Positions 25,296-34,995 of a stretch of DNA of 64,000 bases are shown piece after piece. The position numbers and the translations under genes were made by a program. The stretch lies in assembly GCA_012842605.1 (NCBI GenBank), contig DUSN01000070.1, forward strand, positions 90,668 to 154,667. Reading direction: 5' to 3'. The stretch comes from Clostridiales bacterium (GTDB taxonomy: Bacteria; Bacillota; Clostridia; Caldicoprobacterales; DTU083). Position 1 is the stretch's first letter; every line of letters starts with the position of its first letter. The notes below the pieces were generated by a model. The model saw only the letters and a program-made list of their open reading frames with translations, did no database searches and had not been told where the DNA came from.

Positions 25296-26003
25296 TCATA
25301 GGGCAGTTTCCACCCGGACACATTTGCCCATCACTGTTATATCCTGTATATTGACCGCCTCTGCAGACAAAGTACCTCCCCGCGGAGAGCCAAGCAGCAG
25401 CCGCTTGTTGTCCAGCGGCTTGGCTTCGCATATTTGCACTTTTTCCTGCCGGCGGATCAAATATATTCCTGCCTTTTGAATTTCATTCATTTTATGGATC
25501 AGTACCAGGTCTCCCTCCTGAAAGCGGGACCGTTCTCCCTGTTTTTCATCCAGCTTAATGTAAAATGCTTTATCCTGGGGAATGCCTTCCACTTTATTAT
25601 CCTGAATTACAAGTTTCTTCGAAGAAATAACTTTTGATAAGGTGGAATCATAAACAGGTACATCCCGGATAATGGATGTAAAGGCTTGTTCCCACTGAGG
25701 AGCAGGTGCCTGAGTTATGCCTGAGTTTCTGTGCTCAAAACTGCTGTGAACCGGCTTTGCAGTTTCAGCAGGCTTGTTTTCCGCCTTTCTTTCTTCCAGT
25801 GAAGCATAGAAGTCTCCGTTTTCATTCAGGTTGACACCTAATATCTTGGAAAGACGGGTGGCCAGGTTTTCATTTAAAATTCGCTTGCCTTCTTCAACTT
25901 CCAGCAGGAATTTTTCTGAAACACCTGCTTTCTTGGCTAAATCTTTAGGCAACAGCCCTTTTTTTGTGCGTATATCCGCTAATTTTTGCCCCAAACGGCT
26001 CAT
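25296..26003 (-). CDS. XRE-family regulator with C-terminal S24/LexA-like domain
   Basis: An N-terminal helix-turn-helix (residues 3-60: GQKLADIRTKKGLLPKDLAKKAGVSEKFLLEVEEGKR) is joined by a Pro/Ala/Glu linker to a C-terminal beta-rich domain like the peptidase S24 fold of phage repressors (VEGIPQDKAFYIKLD, RFQEGDLVLIHKMNEIQKAGIYLIRRQEK). I cannot see a clear Ser-Lys dyad, so self-cleavage is doubtful. 235 aa. It is convergent with the methionine-synthase-like gene, the two stops adjoining with no room for a terminator. The 344-base region upstream separates it from adk. Confidence 0.75.
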   Translation of the reverse strand: MSRLGQKLADIRTKKGLLPKDLAKKAGVSEKFLLEVEEGKRILNENLATRLSKILGVNLNENGDFYASLEERKAENKPAETAKPVHSSFEHRNSGITQAPAPQWEQAFTSIIRDVPVYDSTLSKVISSKKLVIQDNKVEGIPQDKAFYIKLDEKQGERSRFQEGDLVLIHKMNEIQKAGIYLIRRQEKVQICEAKPLDNKRLLLGSPRGGTLSAEAVNIQDITVMGKCVRVETAL

Positions 26004-26347
26004 TCATCTCACCTTTGCTTATTATATTTCAGTTTTAAAATGAATAAAACCATAGATTGAAGATCACATAAATATTTCAGTACAGCGTAGGTGCAATATG
26101 AGATGTGATGCTTGCTTATGGTTAACATCAATACTATCACAAACCAATAAACTTTTAAATATATGAATTTTTTGTCTTTCCATCATCCATTGCCATATAC
26201 GGCCATTTTTAGTAAAATTGTATTAACCGGCTGATTAGGCTTTGCATTTGCTGCAAAAGGTCTTGTTCCATGAAAAGGAAATTAAAATTATGGTTAAGAT
26301 ATAGCTGTATTTTATAATTACAGCTGACAGATGAGGAGGAAATTTCA
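26004..26347. other. Intergenic region between divergent XRE regulator and adk
   Basis: 344 bases, AT-rich, without a supportable ORF. The only clear element is the inverted repeat at 26303-26325 with a TATAAT inside; the rest shows nothing I can name. Confidence 0.5.
26303..26325 (+). promoter_or_regulatory. Inverted repeat enclosing a -10-like element before adk
   Basis: AGCTGTA (26303-26309) and TACAGCT (26319-26325) flank TTTTATAAT, and TATAAT (26313-26318) could be the adk -10. A -35 is weak (TGGTTA near 26291). A repressor site or chance palindrome. Confidence 0.4.
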
Positions 26348-27016
26348 ATGTATGTTGTATTATTGGGCCCTCCGGGCTCAGGTAAGGGAACCCAGGGCAG
26401 TATCATAGCAGAGCAGCTTCGCATTAGTCATTTATCCACTGGGGATTTATTCAGGGAAATACTGCAGAATCCATCGCATCCATTGTATCCACAGGTACAG
26501 GTGGTTGATGAGGGGAAGCTGGTATCCGATGATGTGGTTAACCTGGTAGTGGAGGACGGTATCAGAAAGCCTGAATACAGGAATGGCGTTATCTTTGACG
26601 GTTATCCCAGAACCATTGCCCAGGCCCGGGCATTGGACTGCATGCTGGCTGCTATGGATAAAAAGGTTGATCTGGTACTTGACCTGGATGTAACCCAGGA
26701 TGTTCTTTTATTTCGTATTTTAGGCAGGCAGGTATGCCCAAAATGCAAAAAGGTTTTCCATGAAAGACAGGGATTTAAAAACTGTCCGGATTGCGGAGGG
26801 CCGCTGGTCCGAAGAAATGATGACAACGAGGAAACCATATTGCAGCGTCTTGAGGAATACAGAAAAAAAACAGCACCGCTTCAGGAGTATTACAGTAAAA
26901 GCAAAGCTGTGTACATAAAGCTGTACATAGATGATGCTTCCAAGACGGCGGAGGATGTCAACAAGGAGATTTTGGAACTTATGAAGCAGAACAATGTGCT
27001 GTATGAGGTAGTATGA
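26348..27016 (+). CDS. adk: Adenylate kinase, zinc-type LID
   Basis: Interconverts ATP+AMP and two ADP. P-loop GPPGSGKGT at 7-15, NMP-binding STGDLFRE, FDGYPRTIAQA, LID segment with Cys130, Cys133, Cys146 and Cys149 (CPKC...CPDC) forming a zinc site, and RRNDDNEETILQRLEEY. 222 aa. The gene is not next to secY or ribosomal protein genes, the usual clostridial site, so it may be a second nucleoside monophosphate kinase or a relocated adk. GAGGAGG ribosome site. It overlaps the next gene by ATGA. Confidence 0.85.
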   Translation: MYVVLLGPPGSGKGTQGSIIAEQLRISHLSTGDLFREILQNPSHPLYPQVQVVDEGKLVSDDVVNLVVEDGIRKPEYRNGVIFDGYPRTIAQARALDCMLAAMDKKVDLVLDLDVTQDVLLFRILGRQVCPKCKKVFHERQGFKNCPDCGGPLVRRNDDNEETILQRLEEYRKKTAPLQEYYSKSKAVYIKLYIDDASKTAEDVNKEILELMKQNNVLYEVV

Positions 27017-27717
27017 GTGTATCCATATTTGCAATCGGAGATTTGCACCTGTCAGGTGCATTGAATAAACCAATGGATGTTTTTGGAAAACACTGGGAAG
27101 ACCATTGGAACAGAATCAGGCAGGACTGGATTGAGCGGGTTGCTCCACAGGATATAGTACTGATTCCCGGAGACATCAGCTGGGCGATGCAGCTGTCAGA
27201 TGCCATGGTAGATCTGAATGATATAGGAAACCTGCCCGGTCACAAAATCATGATCAGGGGAAATCATGATTATTGGTGGTCATCGGTATCCAAAATACGA
27301 AGTATTCTTCCCCCGTTTATGCATGCCCTGCAAAATGACAGCCTATCATTGGAAGGATTTGTTTTCTGCGGTACCAGGGGCTGGATTAACCCGGGCATGA
27401 AGGAATTTACCGAACAGGATGCAAGGATATACCGCCGGGAGCTGATACGTTTGGAGTTGTCCTTAAGCAGTGCCTTGGCAGCCGGGCATGAGGCAGGCAG
27501 CAGTCTTATTGTACTGCTCCATTATCCTCCCTTTGATGAAAGAGGATACAGCACCGATATGGTAAGGCTGCTTTCGCAATACAAGCCTTCCCATGTAGTA
27601 TACGGACACCTGCATGGAGAAGGCATTAAAAATGCATTTGAGGGAATATATGAAGGCACTGAGTATCATTTGGTATCATGTGACCATTTGGGTTTCCGTC
27701 TGAAGCAAATTATATAG
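27013..27717 (+). CDS. Calcineurin-like metallophosphoesterase
   Basis: A cytoplasmic dinuclear metal phosphoesterase with motifs IFAIGDLHL, IVLIPGDISW, MIRGNHDYWW, VLLHYPP and VVYGHLHGEG, the complete ligand set. 234 aa. Similar stand-alone enzymes occur widely in Firmicutes; the substrate is unknown. The ATG overlaps the adk stop (ATGA), implying joint translation with adk and possibly a nucleotide-related substrate. Confidence 0.85.
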   Translation: MSVSIFAIGDLHLSGALNKPMDVFGKHWEDHWNRIRQDWIERVAPQDIVLIPGDISWAMQLSDAMVDLNDIGNLPGHKIMIRGNHDYWWSSVSKIRSILPPFMHALQNDSLSLEGFVFCGTRGWINPGMKEFTEQDARIYRRELIRLELSLSSALAAGHEAGSSLIVLLHYPPFDERGYSTDMVRLLSQYKPSHVVYGHLHGEGIKNAFEGIYEGTEYHLVSCDHLGFRLKQII

Positions 27718-27785
27718 TCACCATGCTTATTAGTAAATAACTATCATATATGATTTCATAATTAAAAAAAGATGCTGATTAAACG

Positions 27786-27820
27786 GAGTGCAGCGAGTCA
27801 AAACAGCTGCACTCTTTTTT
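27786..27820 (+). terminator. Intrinsic terminator of the adk operon
   Basis: GAGTGCAGC pairs with GCTGCACTC around an 11-base loop, followed by TTTTTT. It insulates the dcw cluster from adk. Confidence 0.85.
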
Positions 27821-27833
27821 ATTTTTTTAAAAT

Positions 27834-27863
27834 TTGTGGAAGGAATTTTAGAACATATATAGA
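27834..27863 (+). promoter_or_regulatory. Candidate mraZ promoter
   Basis: TTGTGG (27834-27839), 18 bases, TATAGA (27858-27863), ending just before the MraZ boxes. Weak consensus, but well placed. Confidence 0.4.
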
Positions 27864-27873
27864 ATATTAATCA

Positions 27874-27900
27874 AAAGTGGTGTAAAGTGGAGGAAAGTGG
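27874..27900 (+). promoter_or_regulatory. Three MraZ boxes (AAAGTGG direct repeats, 10-bp period)
   Basis: AAAGTGG occurs exactly at 27874, 27884 and 27894, one helical turn apart. MraZ binds such direct repeats upstream of its own operon in other bacteria, so this is a probable autoregulatory site for the dcw cluster. Confidence 0.8.
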
Positions 27901-27952
27901 TGTGAATATCCACAACTAAACCATGATATTTTCTGGAAGGGAGGGAAAGAAT

Positions 27953-28384
27953 TTGTTCATTGGGGAATACCAGCATACAATTGACTCCAAAGGCAGGGTA
28001 ATAATGCCAGCTAAGTTCCGTGAGGAATTGGGTGAAAAATTTGTTGTGACCAAGGGTTTGGACAATTGTTTGTTTGTATATCCCAATGAAGAATGGCGAA
28101 ACCTAGAACAGAAACTGCGCACCCTGCCTCTTACAAGCAAGGAAGCACGCGCTTTTATCAGGTTTTTCTTTGCGGGTGCAGCAGAGTGTGAAGTGGATAA
28201 GCAAGGAAGAATACTCATTCCGGCCAACCTGAGAGAACACGCTTCCCTTGAAAAGGATATTGTAATAATTGGTGTATCCGGCAGGGTGGAAATCTGGAGC
28301 AAAGAGGCTTGGGATGCCTACAATAACGATTCCAGCCTGGATCAGGATGCAATAGTGGAAAAAATGGCGGAATTGGGCATTTAG
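27953..28384 (+). CDS. mraZ: Transcriptional regulator MraZ
   Basis: An AbrB-like double-domain DNA-binding protein, first gene of the dcw cluster. [25 protein letters not shown] opens domain 1 and [24 protein letters not shown] domain 2, each with the DxKGR motif that contacts DNA. An ATG at 27923 would add ten unconserved residues; the TTG at 27953 (MFIGEYQ) has GGAAGGGAGGG upstream and gives 143 aa, the standard length. It should bind the three AAAGTGG repeats at 27874-27900. Confidence 0.92.
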   Translation: MFIGEYQHTIDSKGRVIMPAKFREELGEKFVVTKGLDNCLFVYPNEEWRNLEQKLRTLPLTSKEARAFIRFFFAGAAECEVDKQGRILIPANLREHASLEKDIVIIGVSGRVEIWSKEAWDAYNNDSSLDQDAIVEKMAELGI

Positions 28385-28410
28385 TTCCAGGTAAGGAGAG
28401 ACAGCTTGCA

Positions 28411-29349
28411 ATGAATTTTCACCATATACCTGTATTGCTGCAGGAAACACTGGAATACCTTAACCCAATGCCTGGCGGTATTTATGTAGACGGTACATTG
28501 GGCGGCGGGGGGCATGCTCTGGAGGTTCTGAAGAGAATTGCTCCTTCCGGAAAACTGATTGGGATAGACCGGGACCTGCAAGCTATTGAAGCTGCTGCCG
28601 GGAAACTGAAAGAATTTCGAGATTCTTTTACTCCTGTTCATGGTAACTATGCCGATATAAAAGAGATACTGTCGGACCTGAACATACAGGAAGTTGACGG
28701 AGTACTGCTGGATTTGGGAGTATCCTCTTACCAGCTTGACACGCCGGAGCGTGGATTTTCCTACCATGAAGATGTCCGGCTGGATATGCGGATGGATACC
28801 ACGCAGGAATTCAGTGCTTATGAGCTGGTTAATGAATTTTCCCTGGATGAACTGGCCCGTATTATAAGGGAATATGGAGAAGAACGCTGGGCCAGAAGGA
28901 TAGCCGAATTTATCATAAAAAACAGGCCAATACACACAACCGGGCAGCTGGCAGAGGTCATCAAGATGGCAATTCCCGCCTCAGCCAGGCGTGATGGGCC
29001 TCATCCGGCCAGGCGTACATTTCAGGCCATTCGGATTGCAGTTAACCAGGAACTCAGCCTGCTTGAGGATGCGGTCCGAAGTGCAGCAGAAGTGCTGAAA
29101 CCGGGCGGCAGGCTGTGTGTCATAACCTTTCATTCCCTGGAGGACAGAATTGTAAAAAACACCTTTAAAAGCTTGATGAACCCATGTACATGTCCTCCCG
29201 GAGCACCGGTCTGCATATGCGGAAAGCAGCCGGTTGCAGAGATACTTACAAGAAAACCCGTTATTCCCGGGCGGGAAGAACTGGAAATAAACCCCCGGTC
29301 CCGCAGCGCAAAACTTAGAGTATGCCAAAAGCTGCAGCGGGATTACTAA
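28411..29349 (+). CDS. rsmH: 16S rRNA (cytosine1402-N4)-methyltransferase
   Basis: RsmH (MraW) methylates C1402 in the 16S decoding centre using SAM. Motifs: [87 protein letters not shown] and [17 protein letters not shown]. 312 aa, normal. Second gene of the dcw operon, 26 bases after mraZ; site AAGGAGA. Confidence 0.95.
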   Translation: MNFHHIPVLLQETLEYLNPMPGGIYVDGTLGGGGHALEVLKRIAPSGKLIGIDRDLQAIEAAAGKLKEFRDSFTPVHGNYADIKEILSDLNIQEVDGVLLDLGVSSYQLDTPERGFSYHEDVRLDMRMDTTQEFSAYELVNEFSLDELARIIREYGEERWARRIAEFIIKNRPIHTTGQLAEVIKMAIPASARRDGPHPARRTFQAIRIAVNQELSLLEDAVRSAAEVLKPGGRLCVITFHSLEDRIVKNTFKSLMNPCTCPPGAPVCICGKQPVAEILTRKPVIPGREELEINPRSRSAKLRVCQKLQRDY

Positions 29350-29379
29350 TAACATAAACAGCGGGGAGGCTGAATAAAA

Positions 29380-29850
29380 ATGTTAGTAGCGGAAAAATAC
29401 GCATATTTGGAGGAAATGGTTCCTGTTGCAGAACCTGTACGGAGGGAAGCACCCAGCCGGCAGGAAAAACCCAGGCAAGTACCGGTCAGAAAGCATCAAA
29501 CACTTAACAAGTTTCTGACCTTAAGTATGGTTTTGATATGCTTTGCAGCCGCCAGTTTCATAGTTTTCCGGTATGCTTTGATATCAGAGAATCACAGGGC
29601 AATTCTGGCTCTGGAGAAGACTCTGGAGCAAGAAAAAATCCGGAAAGAAAAATTGGAGGTAGAACTGTCCTATTGTAAGGATCTGAATACTATCGAGTTT
29701 TTAGCAGCAGAGCTGGGCATGAAATATCCTGGTGAAGGCCAGGTCCAGTATGTGAGCCTCCCTGAACCTGATGAAGGAATGGAGCAGGCTGAAGCACCGG
29801 TTGATTCCGGAAAAAGCATATGGAGCCGCTTGCTGGGTATCTTCAACTAA
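29380..29850 (+). CDS. ftsL: FtsL/DivIC-type division protein
   Basis: A bitopic protein: a basic, Pro-rich cytoplasmic N-terminus (1-45), one membrane segment (LTLSMVLICFAAASFIVF, about 47-64), a coiled coil (NHRAILALEKTLEQEKIRKEKLEVELSY) and a short C-terminal tail with LAAELGMKYP. It is assigned from plan and position; FtsL bridges to FtsQ/DivIB and the septal synthase. 156 aa. Confidence 0.75.
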   Translation: MLVAEKYAYLEEMVPVAEPVRREAPSRQEKPRQVPVRKHQTLNKFLTLSMVLICFAAASFIVFRYALISENHRAILALEKTLEQEKIRKEKLEVELSYCKDLNTIEFLAAELGMKYPGEGQVQYVSLPEPDEGMEQAEAPVDSGKSIWSRLLGIFN

Positions 29851-29886
29851 AAGCTGTTTCTTGCTTCTTGGAAGGGGGGTTTGCTG

Positions 29887-32040
29887 GTGTCTGCACCGGC
29901 AGTGACCAATCGAAGGAGACTTCTGGTTTATTTACTGGCAGTTTCCTTGATTTTATTTGCTTTAATTATACGAAACGGCTATATTCAGCTTATATGGGGC
30001 AAAGAGCTTTATGAAAAGGCATTGGATCAGTGGACCAGGTCGTTGGATGTATACCCGCAAAGAGGAATAATATATGACAGAAACAAGTCTGTACTGGCTC
30101 AAAGCGCCAGTGCAGACAGTATAGCAGTGCGTCCCAGCCAGTTGGCGGACGCAAGGGATACAGCGGAAAAGCTGGCAGAGATACTTGATTTGGATGCGGA
30201 AGAGCTGTATAAAAAGATTTCAGACACATCCAAATCCGAAGTATGGGTAAAAAGACAGCTGACGCGGGAGGAATCTGTCAGAGTCCGCGAACTTAATATA
30301 AAAGGCATTTATTTCACTGATGAGCCTAAACGGTATTATCCAAACGGCAATCTTGCTTCTCATGTTTTGGGATTCACAATGAAATATGCAGAGCCGGGGG
30401 AAGGAATTAAAGGCCAGGAAGGAATTGAGTTATATTACGATAAATACCTGAAAGGCGTTTCCGGCCAGATTATGATGGAAACCGATACCAAGGGCAGGGA
30501 GACTCCGACTAATGTTAAAAGGATGGTTCCACCCATAGACGGCTGGAATGTCATTCTGACAATTGATCAGGTTATACAGCATTTTGCTGAAAAAGCAGTT
30601 TCTGATGCTATGGATCAGTACCGCGCAAACAAGATATACTGCATTGTTATGGATCCAAAGACCGGAGATATCCTTGCCATGGCTAACCGTCCGGATTTTG
30701 ACCCCAATAACCCGCCCCGCGAGCTGGGTTATGAGGGAATGGAAGCCTTAATTAAAAACTTTGCAGTAAAAGACAATATGGACCCGGGCTCAACATTCAA
30801 GATAATTACCGCAGCTTCCGCATTGGAGGAAGGAATTGTAACTGTAAACTCCACTTTTAATGACCCTGGTTACCGGATAGTGGACGGCCAGAGAATTAGG
30901 TGCTGGAAGGCAGGAGGACACGGTCACCAGAATTTGTACCAAGTAGTCCAGAATTCATGCAACCCGGCCTTCATGGACATGGCATTGGGACTTGGCGTGG
31001 AAAGATTCTACGATTATATAGAAGCCTTTGGATTTGGCAGCAAAACCGGCGTTGATATAGCCGGTGAAGAAAAAGGCGTTGTCATGAAGGAAGATTCCGT
31101 GAAAAACGTTGACCTGGCCCGCATGGGCTTTGGTCAGGCAATAGCCGTTACTCCGCTGCAGCTTATAAATGCCGTTTCTGCTGTAGTAAACGGAGGTACC
31201 CTGATGCAGCCGCGATTGGTGAAGGCATTGGAATTTGATGACGGAAATGAACACATATATGAAGAAATAGGGCCGGTAGCGGTTCGCAGGGTTATATCAG
31301 AAAAGACATCTGCAACTATGCGCGAAATACTCGAGAGCGTGGTAACCAAGGGAAGCGGCAGAAATGCTTATATACCGGGTTACAGGGTGGGAGGCAAAAC
31401 CGGTACAGCCCAGAAATACAGCCCGGACGGAGGCATTAAGCAGGGAGCAGTAATTGCTTCCTTCATCGGCTTTGCGCCGGTCGATGATCCGCAGGTTGTG
31501 GTTCTGTTCATGGTGGATGAACCCAAGGTTGCAGTAGACTTCGGAAGCGTTGTAGCTGCACCTTATGTGAAGATGATACTGGAAGACACATTAAATTACC
31601 TGGGTGTTGAACCGGTATTTGATGAAAAAACCGAGAGAGAAACCAGGATGGTTACCGTCCCCGATGTAACAAACAAGAGTCTGACTGAAGCATCGAAAAT
31701 TCTCCGGGACGCAGGATTGGATTACCTTGCCGAGCAAACCGGCACTGTTGTTACCAAGCAGGTGCCGCTGCCGGGCGCAGAGGTACTGGAGAATACAACA
31801 GTTCTATTATATACCGGCACAGGCAGCGAAGGATCCGGTCAGAATAATGAAGAATCTGATTTGGTTGAAGTCCCTGATGTAACCAGAAAATCAATCAGGG
31901 AAGCCAATAATATATTGACATCAAAAGGGCTTAAATTGAGAGTAGAGGGTTCGGGTCTGGCAGTCAGCCAGGATCCTGCACCTGGAATTATGGTAGAGCC
32001 CGGAACAACTATAAACGTGCGCTTCGAGGCACCTCAGTAA
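29887..32040 (+). CDS. spoVD: Class B penicillin-binding protein, SpoVD-like, with two PASTA domains
   Basis: A peptidoglycan transpeptidase. A short cytoplasmic tail and one membrane segment (about 12-28) lead to a pedestal domain and a transpeptidase domain with the three catalytic motifs: Ser302 in STFK, Ser357 in SCN, Lys504 in KTG. Two PASTA domains follow (from VPDVTNKS, about 590, and VPDVTRKS, about 660). PASTA in this position is typical of SpoVD, the cortex synthase, but in Clostridia the same gene may serve division (FtsI). Start GTG 29887 is 7 bases after GAAGGGGGG; TTG 29881 is too close to it. 717 aa. Confidence 0.88.
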   Translation: MSAPAVTNRRRLLVYLLAVSLILFALIIRNGYIQLIWGKELYEKALDQWTRSLDVYPQRGIIYDRNKSVLAQSASADSIAVRPSQLADARDTAEKLAEILDLDAEELYKKISDTSKSEVWVKRQLTREESVRVRELNIKGIYFTDEPKRYYPNGNLASHVLGFTMKYAEPGEGIKGQEGIELYYDKYLKGVSGQIMMETDTKGRETPTNVKRMVPPIDGWNVILTIDQVIQHFAEKAVSDAMDQYRANKIYCIVMDPKTGDILAMANRPDFDPNNPPRELGYEGMEALIKNFAVKDNMDPGSTFKIITAASALEEGIVTVNSTFNDPGYRIVDGQRIRCWKAGGHGHQNLYQVVQNSCNPAFMDMALGLGVERFYDYIEAFGFGSKTGVDIAGEEKGVVMKEDSVKNVDLARMGFGQAIAVTPLQLINAVSAVVNGGTLMQPRLVKALEFDDGNEHIYEEIGPVAVRRVISEKTSATMREILESVVTKGSGRNAYIPGYRVGGKTGTAQKYSPDGGIKQGAVIASFIGFAPVDDPQVVVLFMVDEPKVAVDFGSVVAAPYVKMILEDTLNYLGVEPVFDEKTERETRMVTVPDVTNKSLTEASKILRDAGLDYLAEQTGTVVTKQVPLPGAEVLENTTVLLYTGTGSEGSGQNNEESDLVEVPDVTRKSIREANNILTSKGLKLRVEGSGLAVSQDPAPGIMVEPGTTINVRFEAPQ

Positions 32041-32131
32041 AGGTGCCCGAAGGTATGGTTTGGAAATATTCTGTATATACTTACAAATACAATATACTGC
32101 CTGCATAGACTGGCATCCGGGAGGAATGGGA

Positions 32132-33583
32132 ATGATACTCAGAGAATTACTAAAAGGGATAAATGTTCTTCGTACCGAAGGTTCTTTGGACATCGATATC
32201 AAGGAGATTTTTTATGATTCGAGACAGGTGACCCCCGGGTCATTGTTTTTTTGTATTGAAGGATACAAAGCAGACGGGCATGACTTTGCGCCTATGGCAG
32301 TAGAAAAGGGTGCAGTGGCAGTATTGCTGCAAAAGGACGTTAAATTGCCTGACGGTATAACTAAGGTTTTTGTGGAAGATACACGCAAGTCCATGGGTTA
32401 CATATCGTCTGCCTTTTATGGAAACCCAACCGAGAATCTTATATTATTTGGAGTAACAGGCACTAATGGTAAAACCACCACAACCTATATGATAAAGTCA
32501 ATTTTGGAACAATCAGGGAAAAAGACGGGGTTAATCGGCACTATTACCAATATGATTGGTGACAGGAAGATTCCGGCTGAAAGAACCACGCCTGAATCAC
32601 CTGATCTGCAGAAGCTGTTCCATGAAATGCTGCAGGAAAAGGCAGATGCCGCTGTAATGGAGGTGTCTTCCCATTCACTGGAATTAAGCCGGGTAGTAGG
32701 CTGCATTTTTGAAGTGGGAATATTTACAAACCTGACACAGGATCACCTGGACTTCCACGGCACCCTGGACAACTACAGGGAAGCCAAGGCAAAGCTGTTT
32801 GATCAAAGCCGTATTGCAGTGATTAACGTTGACGATGAGAGCGGAAGAATGATTCTTGACCGGCTGGAAAGCCATGCATTTACATATGGAATTTACAAAC
32901 CTGCAGATATATTTGCCCGTGATATTGAGATAACCGCTGAAGGGGTATCATTCAACCTTCATATCCTGGGAGGCAAGATTGGAGTCAACCTGCGCATACC
33001 GGGAATATTCAGCGTTTATAATGCTCTGGCCGCTGCTTCTGCCTGCTATGCCGCAGGAGTTTCCCTGGATGACATTCAGGCCGGCCTGGAAAGTATTCGC
33101 GGCGTTCCGGGAAGGTTTGAGCTGCTGGATACCGGTACCGATTATTCGGTCATTCTGGATTACGCCCATACTCCTGACGGCCTGGAAAATATACTGAAGA
33201 CTGCAAGGGATCTGACGCAGGGCAGAATAGTGACACTGTTTGGCTGCGGCGGTGACCGTGATTCGGCAAAACGCCCTTTGATGGGAGAAGTGACCGGCAA
33301 ATACTCAGACTTTTGCATTGTAACATCGGATAACCCCCGCAGCGAAGATCCTATGAAAATTATTAATGATATTCTGCCGGGGTTGAAAAAAACCGGATGT
33401 CCGTATATAGTAATTGAAGACAGGCGGCAAGCCATAGAATATGCTTTAAAAAATGCGAAAAAAAATGATGTCATTATTCTGGCGGGCAAAGGCCATGAAA
33501 CCTATCAGCAGATAAAAGGGAAAACCATACATTTCGATGAAAAAGAAATAGTGGCTGAGATACTTGGAAGGGAGAAAATTTGA
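32132..33583 (+). CDS. murE: UDP-MurNAc-L-Ala-D-Glu:meso-DAP ligase
   Basis: Adds meso-diaminopimelate to the nucleotide precursor of peptidoglycan. GVTGTNGKTTTTYMI is the ATP loop, HTPDGLENIL and GCGGDRD follow, and SDNPRSEDP carries the DNPR motif that selects meso-DAP over lysine, agreeing with the DapL pathway at the start of the window. 483 aa from ATG 32132, which lies 6 bases after GGGAGGA; earlier in-frame starts give an unconserved extension. murF follows with one shared base. Confidence 0.93.
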   Translation: MILRELLKGINVLRTEGSLDIDIKEIFYDSRQVTPGSLFFCIEGYKADGHDFAPMAVEKGAVAVLLQKDVKLPDGITKVFVEDTRKSMGYISSAFYGNPTENLILFGVTGTNGKTTTTYMIKSILEQSGKKTGLIGTITNMIGDRKIPAERTTPESPDLQKLFHEMLQEKADAAVMEVSSHSLELSRVVGCIFEVGIFTNLTQDHLDFHGTLDNYREAKAKLFDQSRIAVINVDDESGRMILDRLESHAFTYGIYKPADIFARDIEITAEGVSFNLHILGGKIGVNLRIPGIFSVYNALAAASACYAAGVSLDDIQAGLESIRGVPGRFELLDTGTDYSVILDYAHTPDGLENILKTARDLTQGRIVTLFGCGGDRDSAKRPLMGEVTGKYSDFCIVTSDNPRSEDPMKIINDILPGLKKTGCPYIVIEDRRQAIEYALKNAKKNDVIILAGKGHETYQQIKGKTIHFDEKEIVAEILGREKI

Positions 33584-34995
33584 TGAAACACCTGTCTATA
33601 CAGGAAGTAGCAGTTGCTGTTAAAGGTGAGATAATAAGAAATGGCAGTGATCCTGTCATAACAGGTGTCTCAACAGATACACGTACCATTGAGCCGGGGA
33701 AGTTGTTTGTACCGCTGGAAGGCGAACGGTTTGACGGTCATGACTTTTTGGTGCAGGCTGCTGAAAAAGGTGCTGTAGCAGTTTTGACACATAAACTTAA
33801 TAAAACTTTGCCCGAAGGAGTACATACCATATTAGTAAAGGATACGTTAACAGCACTGCAGAAACTTTCAGCCTGGTATTTGCGTCTTATGAACGTACCA
33901 ATTGTGGCAGTTACTGGCAGTACCGGAAAAACCACAACTAAAGACATGATTTGCAGCGTATTGTCAGAAAAATACAGTGTCCTGAAAACTAAAGGCAATT
34001 TTAATAATCAAATTGGGCTGCCATTGACCTTGTTTGGATTGGAATCTTACCACCAGGCAGCAGTTTTGGAGATGGGCATGAGCGGTTTCGGTGAAATCAG
34101 CCGTCTTGCAGCAATCGCACCTCCGAAAGTAGCAGTTATAACGAATATTGGAGTATCACATATAGAAAAGCTGGGAAGCCGTGAAAATATTTTAAAGGCC
34201 AAGTCTGAAATTTATGATGGCTTTCATGAGGGCTGCACTCTTATAATTAATAACGATAACGACCTGCTTCACAGGGAGGGTAATCGCTTAAAGCAGAACG
34301 GCGTACCCTATTCTGTTGTTCGATTTGGAATCGAGGCGGATGCTGAATACCGTGCTGATGATATCCAGGCGCTTGGTGAGGCAGGAATTGAATATACTCT
34401 GACTATAGGCCGGGAAAAATACCGGATCAGGCTAAATGTGCCCGGAAAGCACAATGTTTACAACAGTCTTGCTGCTATAGCAGTAGGCAGGACCTTTGGA
34501 ATGGATATGCCGGATATAAAGGCTGGCTTATTGAAATTTGCCAGCAGTGAGATGCGCTTGAATATTTTTAGTTTAAATCCCGAAGCAGATATAAAGATAA
34601 TTGATGACGCATATAATTCCAGTCCGGATTCAGTTAAGGCGGCTTTAAAAATACTGGAGGAAATGGACGGAAAAAGGAAGATTGCAATCTTGGGCGACAT
34701 GCTGGAGATGGGTGATTACTCCCGGGAAGCTCATATGTCTGTAGGGCAGGCTGTCGCAGAATGCCGGGTTGATGTCCTGGTAACCAAGGGCAAGGACAGC
34801 GCCTGGATAGGCGAAGGTGCTGTTAGAGCAGGCATGAACGTCAATTTTATCTGTCATGAGCAGAGCAATCAGGGTGTTATCAATTGGCTGAAAGACAATT
34901 TGCAAAAGGGAGACAGAATATTAGTGAAAGGGTCCAGGGGCATGCATATGGAGAAAATTGTATCATTTCTGAAAAATAGGAGGGATTTGGAATGA
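33583..34995 (+). CDS. murF: UDP-MurNAc-tripeptide:D-Ala-D-Ala ligase
   Basis: Completes the UDP-MurNAc-pentapeptide. N-terminal domain ITGVSTDTRTIEPGKLFVPLEGERFDGHDF, ATP loop AVTGSTGKTTTKDMI, then GNFNNQIGLPLTLF, MGMSGFGEISRLA and a C-terminal domain with DAYNSSPDSVKAAL and AILGDMLEMGDYSREAH, all typical. 470 aa. The start overlaps the murE stop as TGATG; the stop overlaps the mraY start by 4 bases. Confidence 0.94.
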   Translation: MKHLSIQEVAVAVKGEIIRNGSDPVITGVSTDTRTIEPGKLFVPLEGERFDGHDFLVQAAEKGAVAVLTHKLNKTLPEGVHTILVKDTLTALQKLSAWYLRLMNVPIVAVTGSTGKTTTKDMICSVLSEKYSVLKTKGNFNNQIGLPLTLFGLESYHQAAVLEMGMSGFGEISRLAAIAPPKVAVITNIGVSHIEKLGSRENILKAKSEIYDGFHEGCTLIINNDNDLLHREGNRLKQNGVPYSVVRFGIEADAEYRADDIQALGEAGIEYTLTIGREKYRIRLNVPGKHNVYNSLAAIAVGRTFGMDMPDIKAGLLKFASSEMRLNIFSLNPEADIKIIDDAYNSSPDSVKAALKILEEMDGKRKIAILGDMLEMGDYSREAHMSVGQAVAECRVDVLVTKGKDSAWIGEGAVRAGMNVNFICHEQSNQGVINWLKDNLQKGDRILVKGSRGMHMEKIVSFLKNRRDLE

